Assembly: GCA_000242935.3 (NCBI GenBank)
Contig: CP007053.1
Location: 6,247,001-6,311,000, forward strand
Length of the DNA stretch: 64,000 nucleotides
Source: Opitutaceae bacterium TAV5
GTDB lineage: Bacteria; Verrucomicrobiota; Verrucomicrobiia; Opitutales; Opitutaceae
Reading direction: 5' to 3'
In this document: positions 36,718 to 46,088 of the stretch, one piece after another
How positions within the stretch are numbered: the first letter of the stretch is position 1
Layout of the letters: every line of letters begins with the position of its first letter
Program-made: the position numbers and the translations under genes
The notes under the pieces: model-generated
Database searches by the model: none
What the model was told of the DNA's origin: nothing
Seen by the model: only the letters and a program-made list of their open reading frames with translations

Positions 36718-38175
36718 ATGAACAGATACCGCAAGCTCACCACCGCCGCCCTCCTCGCCGCGGCCACGACGTTCGGCCCCGTGGCTCCCGCCCGCGCCGA
36801 CGAAGCCGCCCTCCAGAAGCAGATCAACGATCTGCAGGAGACCGTCCGCCAGTTGCAGGCGCAGCTGGAGGCCGACCGCGCCGAGAGGAAAAAATTCCTC
36901 GACTCCTCCCGCGAGGCCGCCGTGGCCGACACCACCCCGGTCCGGAGTCCGTCCTCCTCCTCCCGCACGCCGGGCATCGACCCGTCCTCCACCTCGCTGG
37001 ACGGCGTGCGGCGCGACACGTTTGCCACCAGCGGCGTCAGCACCGCGACCGCCGAAGATCTCGAATCGGTCCGCGAACAGATCGGCGACCAGCTCGACCG
37101 CCGGCTGCGCGTCCGCAACGGCGTCGGCGTCGTTGTCAACGGCAGCGCGATCGTCCGCTACACGGACGACGAGAATCCCAATACTTCCCGCGGTCTCACG
37201 ATTCCCTCGGCCACCCTCGGTTTCAGCGGCAGCCTCCGCTCGGATCCGGTTGACGAGGGTGACGTCAACTACTCGCTTTCCTTCAACTATGGCACCGGTG
37301 CCAGCGGCAGCGTGAACGATGCCTGGGTGCAGTGGAATGTGAAAACCCTCGGCAAGGGCGAGCTCGAGCCCGCCTGGACTCTCGGTTTCACACTCGGCCA
37401 GCAGGCCGTCCTCTTCGGTAACGACAACACCGGCAACGAAGAAACCCGCCCCACCATCAATACGGCCGGTTATCTGGGAGAATTCCGCACTCGCGACATC
37501 GGCCTGACCGCCACCGGCGGCTTCAACTGGAATTACGACGCCTCCGCCCCCGCCGGTCTCGAAAACGTCCCCACGATCGCCTACACGCTGGGCGGCTTCA
37601 ACGGCAACGGCACCGGCGCCGAGGACAACGACGACAAGGCCTTCCTCGGCAAACTCGTCTACGCCCCCTTCACCAAATACAACACCTTCTTCCAGGGCCT
37701 GAAGTTCGGCTACTCCTATATCCAGTGGGATTCCGGCAGCGGCTCCGGTCGTATCAGCAACAAGCTCAACAGCATTCACGCCGAGTGGCTCAAGCTCCCC
37801 TTCCTCGTCACCGCCGAATACGTCTGGGGCGAAGGCTGGGACCAACGCGGCCCGGGCTTCGGCCCGGCCGTGGACAAGGACGACTTCGTCTTCACCGTCT
37901 TCTACCGCCCCGGCAAGCTTCCCGACTTCGAGCCGCTCTTCCGCTACGACCGCTTCCGGCAAAACAAGGACCGCTCCGACAACGGCCTGCGCGAGACTTA
38001 CACTGTCGGCTTCAACTACTACTGGTGGCAGGTCGATCCCGTTGTCCGCCGCACTTACGAGACCACCAAGACCGAGCGCGTGATCAAGCTCCAGGTGAAC
38101 TACAACTTCGTGAAAGACGACACCACCGCCTGGGACGACAACCAGTTGCTGACCCAGCTCGTTTTCAACTTCTGA
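36718..38175 (+). CDS. outer-membrane porin with N-terminal coiled coil
   Basis: The product has 485 residues. A signal peptide (MNRYRKLTTAALLAAATTFG ... ARA) is followed by a short coiled coil (LQKQINDLQETVRQLQAQLE, about residues 32-60). A beta-barrel of the phosphate-selective porin O/P type follows, ending in TQLVFNF with the terminal Phe expected for Bam recognition. It likely lets small anions cross the outer membrane. It is the first plus-strand gene upstream of the substrate-binding protein and ABC transporter genes, so it may admit the sulfonates or other substrates they handle. The upstream open frame from 36448 is not part of the protein. Confidence 0.88.
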   Translation: MNRYRKLTTAALLAAATTFGPVAPARADEAALQKQINDLQETVRQLQAQLEADRAERKKFLDSSREAAVADTTPVRSPSSSSRTPGIDPSSTSLDGVRRDTFATSGVSTATAEDLESVREQIGDQLDRRLRVRNGVGVVVNGSAIVRYTDDENPNTSRGLTIPSATLGFSGSLRSDPVDEGDVNYSLSFNYGTGASGSVNDAWVQWNVKTLGKGELEPAWTLGFTLGQQAVLFGNDNTGNEETRPTINTAGYLGEFRTRDIGLTATGGFNWNYDASAPAGLENVPTIAYTLGGFNGNGTGAEDNDDKAFLGKLVYAPFTKYNTFFQGLKFGYSYIQWDSGSGSGRISNKLNSIHAEWLKLPFLVTAEYVWGEGWDQRGPGFGPAVDKDDFVFTVFYRPGKLPDFEPLFRYDRFRQNKDRSDNGLRETYTVGFNYYWWQVDPVVRRTYETTKTERVIKLQVNYNFVKDDTTAWDDNQLLTQLVFNF

Positions 38176-38226
38176 CCCTCCTCCCTCGCCATCCGCTTTT
38201 TCCTGCAACCGGGAAAACCTGACATC

Positions 38227-39306
38227 ATGAAAAACAAATACCATATCCGCACCAGGACCGCGGCCACGCTGGCCGCTATGACCGCCCTCGCCTCCCTCGT
38301 CGCCACCACCACCGCCTCCGCCGCTCCGAAGAAACTGGATGTCATCAACATCCCGCTCAACTCGTGGACGTCCATCGCCGCCAAGAAAGGCTGGCTTCAG
38401 CAAGAGTACGCCAAGTACGGCACCCGCGTCTCCCTGCTCGACCAGGGAACCGCGGCGGTCGCCGGACAGGAAGCCGCCCTGCTCGCCCGCGGCGACCTGC
38501 ACTTCGCCTCCCGCATGTCCTACCCGGCGCTCATCCACAAATCCAACGGACTCGATGCCCTCATCATCTGGCAATCCGAGCAGTCCGACATCTACCGCAC
38601 GCCTCTCATCGCACTGCGCGAATCGCCGCTCGAGAGCATCGCCGACCTGAAAGGCAAAAACTTCGGAGGAAGCCGCGTCGGTTGCGGCTGGAGTTCTCCC
38701 TACGAAGCGCTCCGCGACAATGGCCTGCCGCTCGACACTCCCGTCAAGCGGGGTGAAGTGCGTTTCACGACCATTTCCAGCTCCACCGGCCTGACCTCGG
38801 CGCTTCTCGGCGGCAAGATCGACTTCACTGCCACGCATATCGCGCTCGGCGGCTGGGCCAATCTCGTCACCCAGGGTGTCATCAAGGTCATCGGACGCAG
38901 TCCGGCGGATGGAGAATACGTCAAGGGCGCAGGCCGCCCGGCCTTCTTCGCACTCACCAGGTTCGCGAACGAATATCCCGAGCTCGTCAAAGCTTTCCTC
39001 GACGTCCGCGCCCGAACCACCAAGTGGATCGTCGAGAATCCCGACGAGGCCGCATCCATCATCGCCCGCGAGACCCGTGTGCCTCGCTACGTCGCCAAGT
39101 TCATGATCACCGACGCCTCCGCATTCGACTTCATGGCCGGTGAACCCAGCTACGAGACGGCCGTCGCCAGCATCAAGTCGTTCCAGAAATGGTATAAGGA
39201 AAACGACGACGATATCCTCGCCAAACAGTCTCTCTCCGACGCCCAGATCGAAGCCTTCGTCGACAAACGGTTTTTCAAAGGAGGCGAATTCTCCATCTAC
39301 AACTGA
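38227..39306 (+). CDS. ABC transporter substrate-binding protein (SsuA/NMT1-like), exported
   Basis: This 359-residue periplasmic binding protein has a clear signal peptide (LAAMTALASLVATTTASA) and a two-domain NMT1/SsuA fold: KLDVINIPLNSWTSIAAKKG, IADLKGKNFGGSRVG and GKIDFTATHIALGGW. It is the only member of this superfamily in the island with a signal peptide, so it is the likely binding partner of the permease and ATPase. Sulfonates, sulfate esters, taurine or nitrate are typical ligands for this group; sulfonates fit the context. A strong intrinsic terminator follows at 39338, probably raising its level over the permease genes downstream. Confidence 0.9.
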   Translation: MKNKYHIRTRTAATLAAMTALASLVATTTASAAPKKLDVINIPLNSWTSIAAKKGWLQQEYAKYGTRVSLLDQGTAAVAGQEAALLARGDLHFASRMSYPALIHKSNGLDALIIWQSEQSDIYRTPLIALRESPLESIADLKGKNFGGSRVGCGWSSPYEALRDNGLPLDTPVKRGEVRFTTISSSTGLTSALLGGKIDFTATHIALGGWANLVTQGVIKVIGRSPADGEYVKGAGRPAFFALTRFANEYPELVKAFLDVRARTTKWIVENPDEAASIIARETRVPRYVAKFMITDASAFDFMAGEPSYETAVASIKSFQKWYKENDDDILAKQSLSDAQIEAFVDKRFFKGGEFSIYN

Positions 39307-39337
39307 TCCGCCATCGTATCCGTTTCTCCAGGCGCCA

Positions 39338-39376
39338 CCGCATGGACGGTCGTCCAGCGCCGTCCATGCGGTTTTT
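39338..39376 (+). terminator. intrinsic terminator or attenuator between SBP and permease genes
   Basis: A perfect 12-bp stem CCGCATGGACGG (39338-39349) / CCGTCCATGCGG (39360-39371) with a 10-base loop is followed by TTTTT. It lies 32 bases after the SBP stop and 82 before the permease start, so partial read-through would give excess binding protein. Confidence 0.85.
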
Positions 39377-39457
39377 CCTGCCGTTTGTTTCAACTCTGTC
39401 CACGCCTCACCCGTTTTCGTCCGCAGCTCCGATTCCGCAATCCGTATCCGCATTTTC

Positions 39458-40363
39458 ATGAATTCCGTCACTGCCGCAACTACCGCCGCCACCTCGGGCG
39501 CCGCCGTTCCTTCCGCTCATCCCGAAGCCTCCGGCGTGGCGCCCCGGACGCGCGGCGCCTCCACCGTCACCACCGCAGCCGGAAGCCGCAAGCGGTACGC
39601 GCGGATCAAACCGGGCTATGTGCTTCCGGTCATTCTCCCGATCGTCATCCTTGCCGCCTGGCAGCTCGCCACGACCAACGTCTGGGTGCCGCCGATCATG
39701 CTGCCCTCGCCCGTACGCGTCTTCAACACCGCCCGGGATCTTTTCGCGGACGGCATTCTCTTCAACGATTTTATCACCAGCATCACCATCGTCATCCAGG
39801 GGTTTGCCTGGGGCTCAAGCATCGGCCTCGTGCTCGGCGCCTGGGCCGGTCTTTCGCGCCACGTCGAGCGTTTCTTCGGACCGACGCTCGATGCCCTCCG
39901 CTCCGTGCCGCCGCTCGCCATCCTGCCGCTCATCATTCTCTGGGCGGGCGTCGGCGATCTCGGCAAGGTCATCGTCATCTCGAAGACCGTGTTTTTCCCG
40001 GTCTTTCTCAACACCGTGCAAGGCATCCGCTCCGTACAGAAGGAATACGTCGAGGTCGGCCATGTCTTCAGGCTCACCCGCTGGCAATTTGTCCGCAAGA
40101 TCATCGTCCCGGGCGCCCTGCCCTCGATCCTCGTCGGCGTGCGCTTTGCCGCCGGCCTCTCGTGGGCAATGATCATCGCCGCCGAAATGCTCTCCGGTCA
40201 CGAAGGCCTCGGCTATCTGATCCAGCGCGCCCAGGACCTCCTCTTCACGGACCAGATGTTCGTCGCCATCTTCGTCATCGCCGCCTTCGGCCTCGGGCTC
40301 GACCTGATTCTCCGCCGCATCGAACGCCGCCTCCTCCGCTGGAAACAGGGTTATGTCGGATGA
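39458..40363 (+). CDS. ABC transporter permease, SsuC/TauC-like
   Basis: This is an inner-membrane permease of the BPD_transp_1 family, 301 residues, with about six transmembrane segments from residue 52 onward. The EAA-type loop that docks with the ATPase is visible in EYVEVGHVFRLTRWQFVRKI followed by VPGALPSILVG. The 45 N-terminal residues are a Ser/Thr/Ala-rich tail without membrane character, unlike SsuC, and resemble the tails of other proteins here. Seven desulfinase-like genes come directly after, then the ATPase gene. The start at ATG 39458 follows AATCCGTATCCG, a motif that recurs upstream of other genes in the region. Confidence 0.9.
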   Translation: MNSVTAATTAATSGAAVPSAHPEASGVAPRTRGASTVTTAAGSRKRYARIKPGYVLPVILPIVILAAWQLATTNVWVPPIMLPSPVRVFNTARDLFADGILFNDFITSITIVIQGFAWGSSIGLVLGAWAGLSRHVERFFGPTLDALRSVPPLAILPLIILWAGVGDLGKVIVISKTVFFPVFLNTVQGIRSVQKEYVEVGHVFRLTRWQFVRKIIVPGALPSILVGVRFAAGLSWAMIIAAEMLSGHEGLGYLIQRAQDLLFTDQMFVAIFVIAAFGLGLDLILRRIERRLLRWKQGYVG

Positions 40364-40430
40364 CGCCCCGTATCCATTTCCATAACACCACTCCCTGACA
40401 GCCCGCTTCAGATTTCAGACTTCTTCCTCC

Positions 40431-41525
40431 ATGAGCACCATCGCCACCACCACACCTGCCAGCACCGCCACGACTTCGCCCGCCGGCAAGTCCGCCCTTC
40501 TCGACGTCTATTACACCATCTGCCCGACCTTCGTCGCCTCGCACATCGCGCTCGAGCTCGGCTGGCTCGACGAGGAGTTCCGCAAGGCCGGGGCCAACCT
40601 CAAGTACCTGCGTGCCATTCCCGGTGACGCCGGCTGGCTGCCACACTTCAGCCACAAGTTCGACGGGCATCTCTTCCGTGACGGCGGCAACATTCCCTCC
40701 ATCTGGGCGCACGCCGACCATCGCCCCACCCGTCTCCTCGGCCTCACCGCCGCGCCTTCCGGCGGACAGATTCTCGTCCTCGCCAACTCCGGCATCCACC
40801 GCGTCGCCGACCTGCGCGGCCGCAAGTTCGGCCTCACCCGAAGCCTGAATGCCGCCAAGGTCGACTTTGCCCGCGGCACTGCCGAGCGCGGCATCGAGGT
40901 CTCGCTCGCGCTCCACGGCCTCACCCGCAAGGACGTTGAGATCGTCGATCTTCCCTATGCCGACGACCGCTCCCACGGCCATGGCGTCAAGCCTTCCGAA
41001 ATCTGGATTCGCAATCAGGTGAAGAACCAGTACCTCGAAGGCGACGACATCGCCGCGCTGCGCGAAGGCCGTATCGACGCCCTCTACAGCCATGCCAACC
41101 GCTCCGCCGCCCTCGTGCGCACCGGCGAGTTCAAGGTCATCGAGGACCTCGGCCGTCATCCCGACTGGACGCTCGGCGTCGCCAACAGCCCTTGGGCCAT
41201 CACCGTCGACCAGGATCTCGTTGACAAGAAACCCGGGGTGGCCGTCGCCTACCTGCGCGCCGTCATCCGCGCCGGACGATGGGCCAACGCCCACCATGAA
41301 GCCGCCGCTGCGCTTCTCCATCCGTTCTCGCTGCAGCCGACCGTCGAGGACACCGCCCGCGCGATCGAATCGATCGACCTCGTTCCCAACCTTTCCCCGC
41401 AAAACATCGCGGGCATCACCATCGAGAAAGATTTCCTGCTCTCGCACGGCTACGTGAAGCGCGACTTCGACGTGAAGCAATGGGCCGCGCCCGACCTCCT
41501 CGCCGAAGCCTGGCGCAGCCTCTGA
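40431..41525 (+). CDS. DszB-like desulfinase paralogue 1 (annotated elsewhere as ABC substrate-binding protein)
   Basis: The product has 364 residues and no signal peptide. After a Thr/Ala-rich tail (residues 1-20), YYTICP holds Cys31. PHFSH holds His72, and LFRDGGNIPSIW holds Arg83 and Gly86. These correspond to Cys27, His60, Arg70 and Gly73 of the sulfinate desulfinase DszB, with one more residue between His and Arg than in DszB. The C-terminus DFLLSHGYVKRDFDVKQWAA aligns with the DszB end (FLLTNN ... QWAAPEFL). The likely role is cytoplasmic release of sulfite from an organic sulfinate made by the LLM monooxygenases; the substrate is unknown. It is first of seven tandem copies. Confidence 0.8.
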   Translation: MSTIATTTPASTATTSPAGKSALLDVYYTICPTFVASHIALELGWLDEEFRKAGANLKYLRAIPGDAGWLPHFSHKFDGHLFRDGGNIPSIWAHADHRPTRLLGLTAAPSGGQILVLANSGIHRVADLRGRKFGLTRSLNAAKVDFARGTAERGIEVSLALHGLTRKDVEIVDLPYADDRSHGHGVKPSEIWIRNQVKNQYLEGDDIAALREGRIDALYSHANRSAALVRTGEFKVIEDLGRHPDWTLGVANSPWAITVDQDLVDKKPGVAVAYLRAVIRAGRWANAHHEAAAALLHPFSLQPTVEDTARAIESIDLVPNLSPQNIAGITIEKDFLLSHGYVKRDFDVKQWAAPDLLAEAWRSL

Positions 41526-41572
41526 ATCACATCCGCGTTCCCGGCCTCCGCCCATCACCACCACCACTCCGC

Positions 41573-42643
41573 ATGAGCACCTCCCCGTCCGCCCCCCTCC
41601 ACTCCACGGCCACCGCATCCACTCCGGTCGCGGCGATCTACACCCTCTGCCCGGTCCTTGTCGCGTCCAACATCGCCGTCGAGCTCGGGTGGCTCGACGA
41701 GGAGTTTGCCCGCGCCGGCGCCCGCGCCATTTACCTGCGCTCCCTGCCCAGCAGCGGAAGCTGGGAGGCGCACTTCAATCACGATTCACCCAGTCTTTTC
41801 CGTGACGGCGGCAACAGCCCCGCCATCCACGCCCGCGCCGATCTGCGCGACACCCGCCTCCTCGGGCTCACCCAGGCCCAGCCGGCGGGCAAGATTCTCG
41901 TCCGCGCCGACGCCCCCGTTTACCGCGTCGCCGACCTGAAGGGCCGCCGCTTCGCCCTGTATCGGAGCCTCAACGACGACAAGATCGACCACCGCCGCGC
42001 CACCTCCGAACACGGCATCGAAAAAACGCTCACCGTCCACGGCCTCACCCGCGCCGACATCGAGATCGTCGACATCGACGATGACGACGACCGCCCCGGC
42101 CTGCCAGCGCAACGTCCCGCCGAGCTCTGGGCCCGGTATCCCCGCAATGGCTGGACCCTCGAAGCCATCGCGCTGAAGGAAGGCCGCGTCGACGCCCTCT
42201 TCGATTATTCCGTCGGCGGAGCCCGCGCGCTCGAGCAGACCGGCGAGTTCAAGGTCATCGAGGACCTCGACCGCCATCCCGACTGGACGCTCAGGATCGC
42301 CAACTCCCCGCGCACGATCTCGGTCAGCGCAGAGTTTGCCGACCAGCACCCGGAAGTCGTTGTCGCCTTCCTGCGTGCCAGCATCCGCGCCGGCCGCTGG
42401 ATCAACGCCCATCCCGATGCCGCCGCCGAGCTCTTCCGCCGCGTCACCGTCTATCCCGACGCCGCCTCCATCGCCGCGGCGCTGCCGCATTACGACCTCG
42501 TACCCGATCTTTCCGCACAAAACCTCGCCGGCCTCCAGATCGAGACCGATTTCCTCCACGCCCGCGGCTACATCCAAAACGCCCTCGACGTAAAAACCTG
42601 GGCCGCGCCCGACTACCTCGCCGAAGCCCTCCGCACCCTCTGA
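41573..42643 (+). CDS. DszB-like desulfinase paralogue 2
   Basis: The product has 356 residues, without a signal peptide. The catalytic set is kept: Cys26 in IYTLCP, His67 in EAHFNH, Arg77 and Gly80 in LFRDGGNSPAIH, with the DszB-like ten-residue His-to-Arg spacing. It is one of the more diverged copies: the IWA of the common IPSIWA is replaced by IHA, and the middle region (DDDDRPGLPAQRPAELWARY) is its own. The C-terminus ends FLHARGYIQNALDVKTWAAP rather than the usual FLLSHGYIKRDFDV. Divergence around the active site suggests another substrate. The start at ATG 41573 follows 47 non-coding bases. Confidence 0.8.
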   Translation: MSTSPSAPLHSTATASTPVAAIYTLCPVLVASNIAVELGWLDEEFARAGARAIYLRSLPSSGSWEAHFNHDSPSLFRDGGNSPAIHARADLRDTRLLGLTQAQPAGKILVRADAPVYRVADLKGRRFALYRSLNDDKIDHRRATSEHGIEKTLTVHGLTRADIEIVDIDDDDDRPGLPAQRPAELWARYPRNGWTLEAIALKEGRVDALFDYSVGGARALEQTGEFKVIEDLDRHPDWTLRIANSPRTISVSAEFADQHPEVVVAFLRASIRAGRWINAHPDAAAELFRRVTVYPDAASIAAALPHYDLVPDLSAQNLAGLQIETDFLHARGYIQNALDVKTWAAPDYLAEALRTL

Positions 42644-42695
42644 CCCGGCGCCCTCCTCCGCTGCCACCAACTCCCAACTACAAACTTCCACACCT

Positions 42696-43784
42696 ATGTC
42701 CACCACCACGCTCCCGGCTCCCGCCGCCTCCGCCCAAACGCAAACCGCGTCCTCCGCCTCGCTCACCGAGGTCGTTTACACCATCTGCCCGGTCTTCGTC
42801 GCCTCGCACGTCGCCGTCGAGCTCGGCTGGCTCGACGAGGAGCTCCGCAAGGCCGGCGCCAGCCTCAAGTATCTCCGCTCGCTCTCGCCCGAGATCGGCT
42901 GGCTCCCGCACTTCAGCCACAAACTCGACAACCTCTTCCGCGACGGCGGCAACATCCCGTCTATCTGGGCCCACGCCGACAACGTGCGCACCCGCCTCAT
43001 CGGCCTCACCTGGTCGCCCGCCGGCGGACGCATCCTCACCCGCGCCGATTCCGGCATCTATCGCGTGGCCGGGCTGCGCGGCCGCAAGTTCGGCCTCAGC
43101 AAGAGCCTCAACGCCGACAAAGTCGATTGGTGGCGCGGCACCGGCGAGCGTTCCATCGAAGTCGCCCTCGGCCTTGCCGGCCTCACCCGCAAGGACGTCG
43201 AGATCGTTGACATCGGGAACCCCGACAACATCGGCCTCGGCAATGCCTCCAAACCCGCCGACCTCTGGACCCATCGCCGCCGCGACGACCTCTATTTCAC
43301 ACCCGAGGTGCAGGCGCTCCGCGACGGCAAGGTCGACGCCGTTTACAGCAGCTACGGACGCGCCCTCGCGCTCGAACGCACCGGCGAGTTCAAGAGCATC
43401 GAGGACCTTGAAAACCATCCCGACTGGACGCTGCAAATCGCCAACAGCCCCTGGGCCCTGACGGTCAACGCCGACCTCGCCGACAGCCATCCCGAAATCG
43501 TCGTCGCCTTCCTGCGCGCCTCGCTCCGCGCCGGCCGCTGGGTCAACGCCAATCGCGAAGCCGCCGCCACGATCCTCCATCGCGTCACCTACTACCCGAC
43601 CGTCGAGGACACCGCCCGGGCCATCCGCCACGTCGACTTCGTCCACAATCTCTCTCCGCGCAACCTCGCCGGCATCGGGATCGAAAAGGAATTCCTGCTC
43701 ACCCACGGCTACATCAAGCGCGACTTCGACGTCAACGCCTGGGCCGCCCACGACCTCCTCGCCGAGGCACACCGCTCCCTCTGA
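42696..43784 (+). CDS. DszB-like desulfinase paralogue 3
   Basis: The product has 362 residues and no signal peptide. It shows Cys31 (VYTICPVF), His72 (LPHFSHKL), Arg82 and Gly85 (LFRDGGNIPSIW), and a C-terminus LLTHGYIKRDFDVNAWAAHD. The MSTTTLPAPAAS tail resembles copies 5-7 and the ATPase. The variable loop (about residues 170-205) reads DIGNPDNIGLGNASKPADLW and differs from the other copies. This copy and copy 1 look closest to each other over the N-terminal half (VASH.A.ELGWLDEE.RKAGA). A cytoplasmic desulfinase is the favoured reading; an unexported ligand-binding protein is the alternative. Confidence 0.8.
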   Translation: MSTTTLPAPAASAQTQTASSASLTEVVYTICPVFVASHVAVELGWLDEELRKAGASLKYLRSLSPEIGWLPHFSHKLDNLFRDGGNIPSIWAHADNVRTRLIGLTWSPAGGRILTRADSGIYRVAGLRGRKFGLSKSLNADKVDWWRGTGERSIEVALGLAGLTRKDVEIVDIGNPDNIGLGNASKPADLWTHRRRDDLYFTPEVQALRDGKVDAVYSSYGRALALERTGEFKSIEDLENHPDWTLQIANSPWALTVNADLADSHPEIVVAFLRASLRAGRWVNANREAAATILHRVTYYPTVEDTARAIRHVDFVHNLSPRNLAGIGIEKEFLLTHGYIKRDFDVNAWAAHDLLAEAHRSL

Positions 43785-43822
43785 ACCCGCCTATCCGCAA
43801 ACTCCCTCTCTCCGCCAAAAAC

Positions 43823-44956
43823 ATGAGTGCCACTCTCTCCGACATCCCGGCCGCAAAGTCCGGCCAGACAAAAACCGCCGCGTCTCCGGCGGTTGAAATC
43901 ACCTACACCATCTGCCCGATTTACGTGGCCTCTCATGTCGCCCTCGAACTCGGCTGGCTGGAGGAAGAAATCCGCAAGGCCGGAGGTTCGCCCGGTTTCC
44001 TGCGCGCCAAGCCCGACAACGGCCTCCACGCCCATTTCAGTCATCGCCATGACAATCTTTTCCGCGACGGCGGCATCGTCCCTTCCATCTGGGCCAAGGC
44101 CGACAACACCGACACCACGCTCCTCGCCCTGACCGCCGCGCCTCATGGCGGCGGCCAGATTCTCGTCCGGGCCGACTCCGGCATCCGCCGCGTGGCCGAC
44201 CTGCGCGGTCGCAAGATCGGACTCTCCCGCATCACCAATCCGGGCAAGATCGACTGGTGGCGCGCCACCTCCGAACGCGGCATCGAGCTCGCCCTCGCCC
44301 TCCACGGCCTCGGCCGCGACGATGTCCGGATCGTCGATGTCGAGCACGACGACAGTCACTTCTCCGGTCGCGGCGCCGGGCATCCCCAGGTCGGCGGTTT
44401 TCTCACCGGCGCCAAACCCGCCGACGCGTGGGCTCGCCTCCGCGAAAGGACGATCCCCGGCTTCGTCCCCGAAGTGCAGGCTCTCCAGGACGGCCAGGTC
44501 GATGCCGTGTTCACCAACTTCGGCCGCGCCATCGCCCTGCAACGCACCGGCCTTTTCACCGCGATCGAGGACCTCGGCCGCCATCCGGACTGGACGCTGC
44601 AAGTCTCCAACAGCCCGTGGGCGCTGACGGTCAACACCGACCTCGTCAAAAACCATCCGGAAATCGTCGTCGCGTATCTCCGCGCCGCCATCCGCGCCGG
44701 CCGCTGGATCAACGCCCATCGCGCCGCCGCCGCCGACATCCTCCATCGCGTCACCTATCCGCCGACGCCCGCCGACACACTGCGCGAGATCACGCCGGTC
44801 GATTTCGTACCGAATCTTTCCGCACAGAATCTCGCCGCCGCCGAAATCAAAAAACAGTTCCTCCTCTCGCACGGTTACATCAAGCGCGACTTCAGCGTGA
44901 AGGAATGGGCTGCGCCCGACCTCCTCGCCCAGGCCCACCGCAGCCTTCCCGCCTGA
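43823..44956 (+). CDS. DszB-like desulfinase paralogue 4
   Basis: This is the longest copy, with 377 residues. It has Cys31 (TYTICPIY), His71 (HAHFSHRH), and Arg81 and Gly84 (LFRDGGIVPSIW). The extra length is a loop in the middle (about residues 170-215; HDDSHFSGRGAGHPQVGGFL) that no other copy has. The His- and Gly-rich loop may shape the substrate pocket. The end reads FLLSHGYIKRDFSVKEWAAP. As with its neighbours there is no signal peptide and no Shine-Dalgarno sequence; the ATG follows CCGCCAAAAAC. The gene precedes the AACTCTAAACTC spacer repeat. Confidence 0.8.
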   Translation: MSATLSDIPAAKSGQTKTAASPAVEITYTICPIYVASHVALELGWLEEEIRKAGGSPGFLRAKPDNGLHAHFSHRHDNLFRDGGIVPSIWAKADNTDTTLLALTAAPHGGGQILVRADSGIRRVADLRGRKIGLSRITNPGKIDWWRATSERGIELALALHGLGRDDVRIVDVEHDDSHFSGRGAGHPQVGGFLTGAKPADAWARLRERTIPGFVPEVQALQDGQVDAVFTNFGRAIALQRTGLFTAIEDLGRHPDWTLQVSNSPWALTVNTDLVKNHPEIVVAYLRAAIRAGRWINAHRAAAADILHRVTYPPTPADTLREITPVDFVPNLSAQNLAAAEIKKQFLLSHGYIKRDFSVKEWAAPDLLAQAHRSLPA

Positions 44957-44990
44957 ACTCTAAACTCTAAACACTAAACTCCAGACACCC
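44957..44990. repeat. AAACTCTAAACTC spacer repeat, copy A
   Basis: The 34-base spacer between paralogues 4 and 5 is an A/C/T-rich near-tandem array (ACTCTAAACTCTAAACACTA then AACTCC) with almost no G. The spacer between paralogues 5 and 6 has nearly the same sequence, which points to duplication of a gene-plus-spacer unit. Confidence 0.75.
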
Positions 44991-46088
44991 ATGTCCACCG
45001 CCACGCTCCCGACTCCTGCCGCCGCCACCGCCGCGCCCGCGCAATCCGCCGACGCCGCTCCCGTCATCCAGGCCAACTACACCATTTGCCCGGTGCTCGT
45101 CGCCTCCAACGTCGCCGTCGAACTCGGCTGGCTCGAGGAGGAAATCCGCAAGGTCGGCGGCAACCTCAACTACCTCGGCGCCCTGCCCGAGTCCGTCGGC
45201 TTCCTCCCGCACTTCAGTCACAAGCTCGACAACTTTTTCCGCGATGGCGGCAACATCCCCGCCATCTGGGCCAAGGCCGACCACACCGACACCCGGCTCA
45301 TCGGCCTGACTGCCGCCGCCCGCAGCGCCGGCCATATTCTGGTGCGCGCCGATTCCGGCGTCCACACCGTGGCCGGTCTGCGCGGACGCAAGTTCGGCCT
45401 CTATCGCAGCCTCAATGCCGGCAAGGTCGACTTCTGGCGCGGCACTGGCGAGCGTGCCATCGAGCTCGCCCTCGCCCTGCACGGCCTTGCCCGCAAGGAC
45501 GTCGAGATTCTCGATCTCGATCACGACGACGACACCTTCCGCCGCGGCGGCAAGCCCTCCGAAATTTTCAAGGACGACGTCCCGAGCTTTGCCGAAGTCG
45601 AGGTCAACGCCCTCGCCGAAGGCCGCGTCGATGCCATCTATTCCTGGCCGGGCCGTTCCCGCCGGCTCGAGGCCACGGGCACGTTCAAGGTCATCGAAGA
45701 TCTCGACCGCCATCCCGACTGGACGCTCGGCGTCGCCAACAGCCCGTGGACGATCACCGTCAACACCGCGTTCTCGAAAGAGCACCCGGAAGTCGTCGTC
45801 GCCTACCTCCGCGCTGCCATCCGCGCCGGCCGCTGGGTCAACGCCAACCGCGCCGCCGCCGCCGACATTCTCCAGCGCGTCGCCTTCGGCTTGGACATCG
45901 ACGAAGTCCGCGCCTACGTCGCCACGCTCCCCGACTTCGTTCCTGACCTCTCGGCCAAAAACCTCGCCGGCATTGAAATCGAAAAACAGTTCCTGCTCTC
46001 GCACGGCTACATCAGCCGAGACTTCGACGTGAAACAGTGGGCCGCTCCCGAATTCCTCGAACAAGCCCGCCGCTCCCTCTCCGCCTGA
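44991..46088 (+). CDS. DszB-like desulfinase paralogue 5
   Basis: The product has 365 residues. It has Cys33 (NYTICPVL), His74 (LPHFSHKL), and Arg84 and Gly87 (FFRDGGNIPAIW), with a MSTATLPTPAAATAA tail. The middle loop is LDHDDDTFRRGGKPSEIFKD, shorter and acidic. The C-terminus FLLSHGYISRDFDVKQWAAP retains the DszB end motif. It lies between two nearly identical spacers, which suggests that it or a neighbour arose by a recent unit duplication. There is no signal peptide. The enzyme reading rests on active-site conservation, as for the other copies. Confidence 0.8.
   Translation: MSTATLPTPAAATAAPAQSADAAPVIQANYTICPVLVASNVAVELGWLEEEIRKVGGNLNYLGALPESVGFLPHFSHKLDNFFRDGGNIPAIWAKADHTDTRLIGLTAAARSAGHILVRADSGVHTVAGLRGRKFGLYRSLNAGKVDFWRGTGERAIELALALHGLARKDVEILDLDHDDDTFRRGGKPSEIFKDDVPSFAEVEVNALAEGRVDAIYSWPGRSRRLEATGTFKVIEDLDRHPDWTLGVANSPWTITVNTAFSKEHPEVVVAYLRAAIRAGRWVNANRAAAADILQRVAFGLDIDEVRAYVATLPDFVPDLSAKNLAGIEIEKQFLLSHGYISRDFDVKQWAAPEFLEQARRSLSA

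Noticed and set aside
36715-39492. A 925-codon open frame opposite the porin and SBP genes
   Set aside because: It mirrors two clearly coding genes with signal peptides and domain motifs; the antisense product has no recognisable domain.
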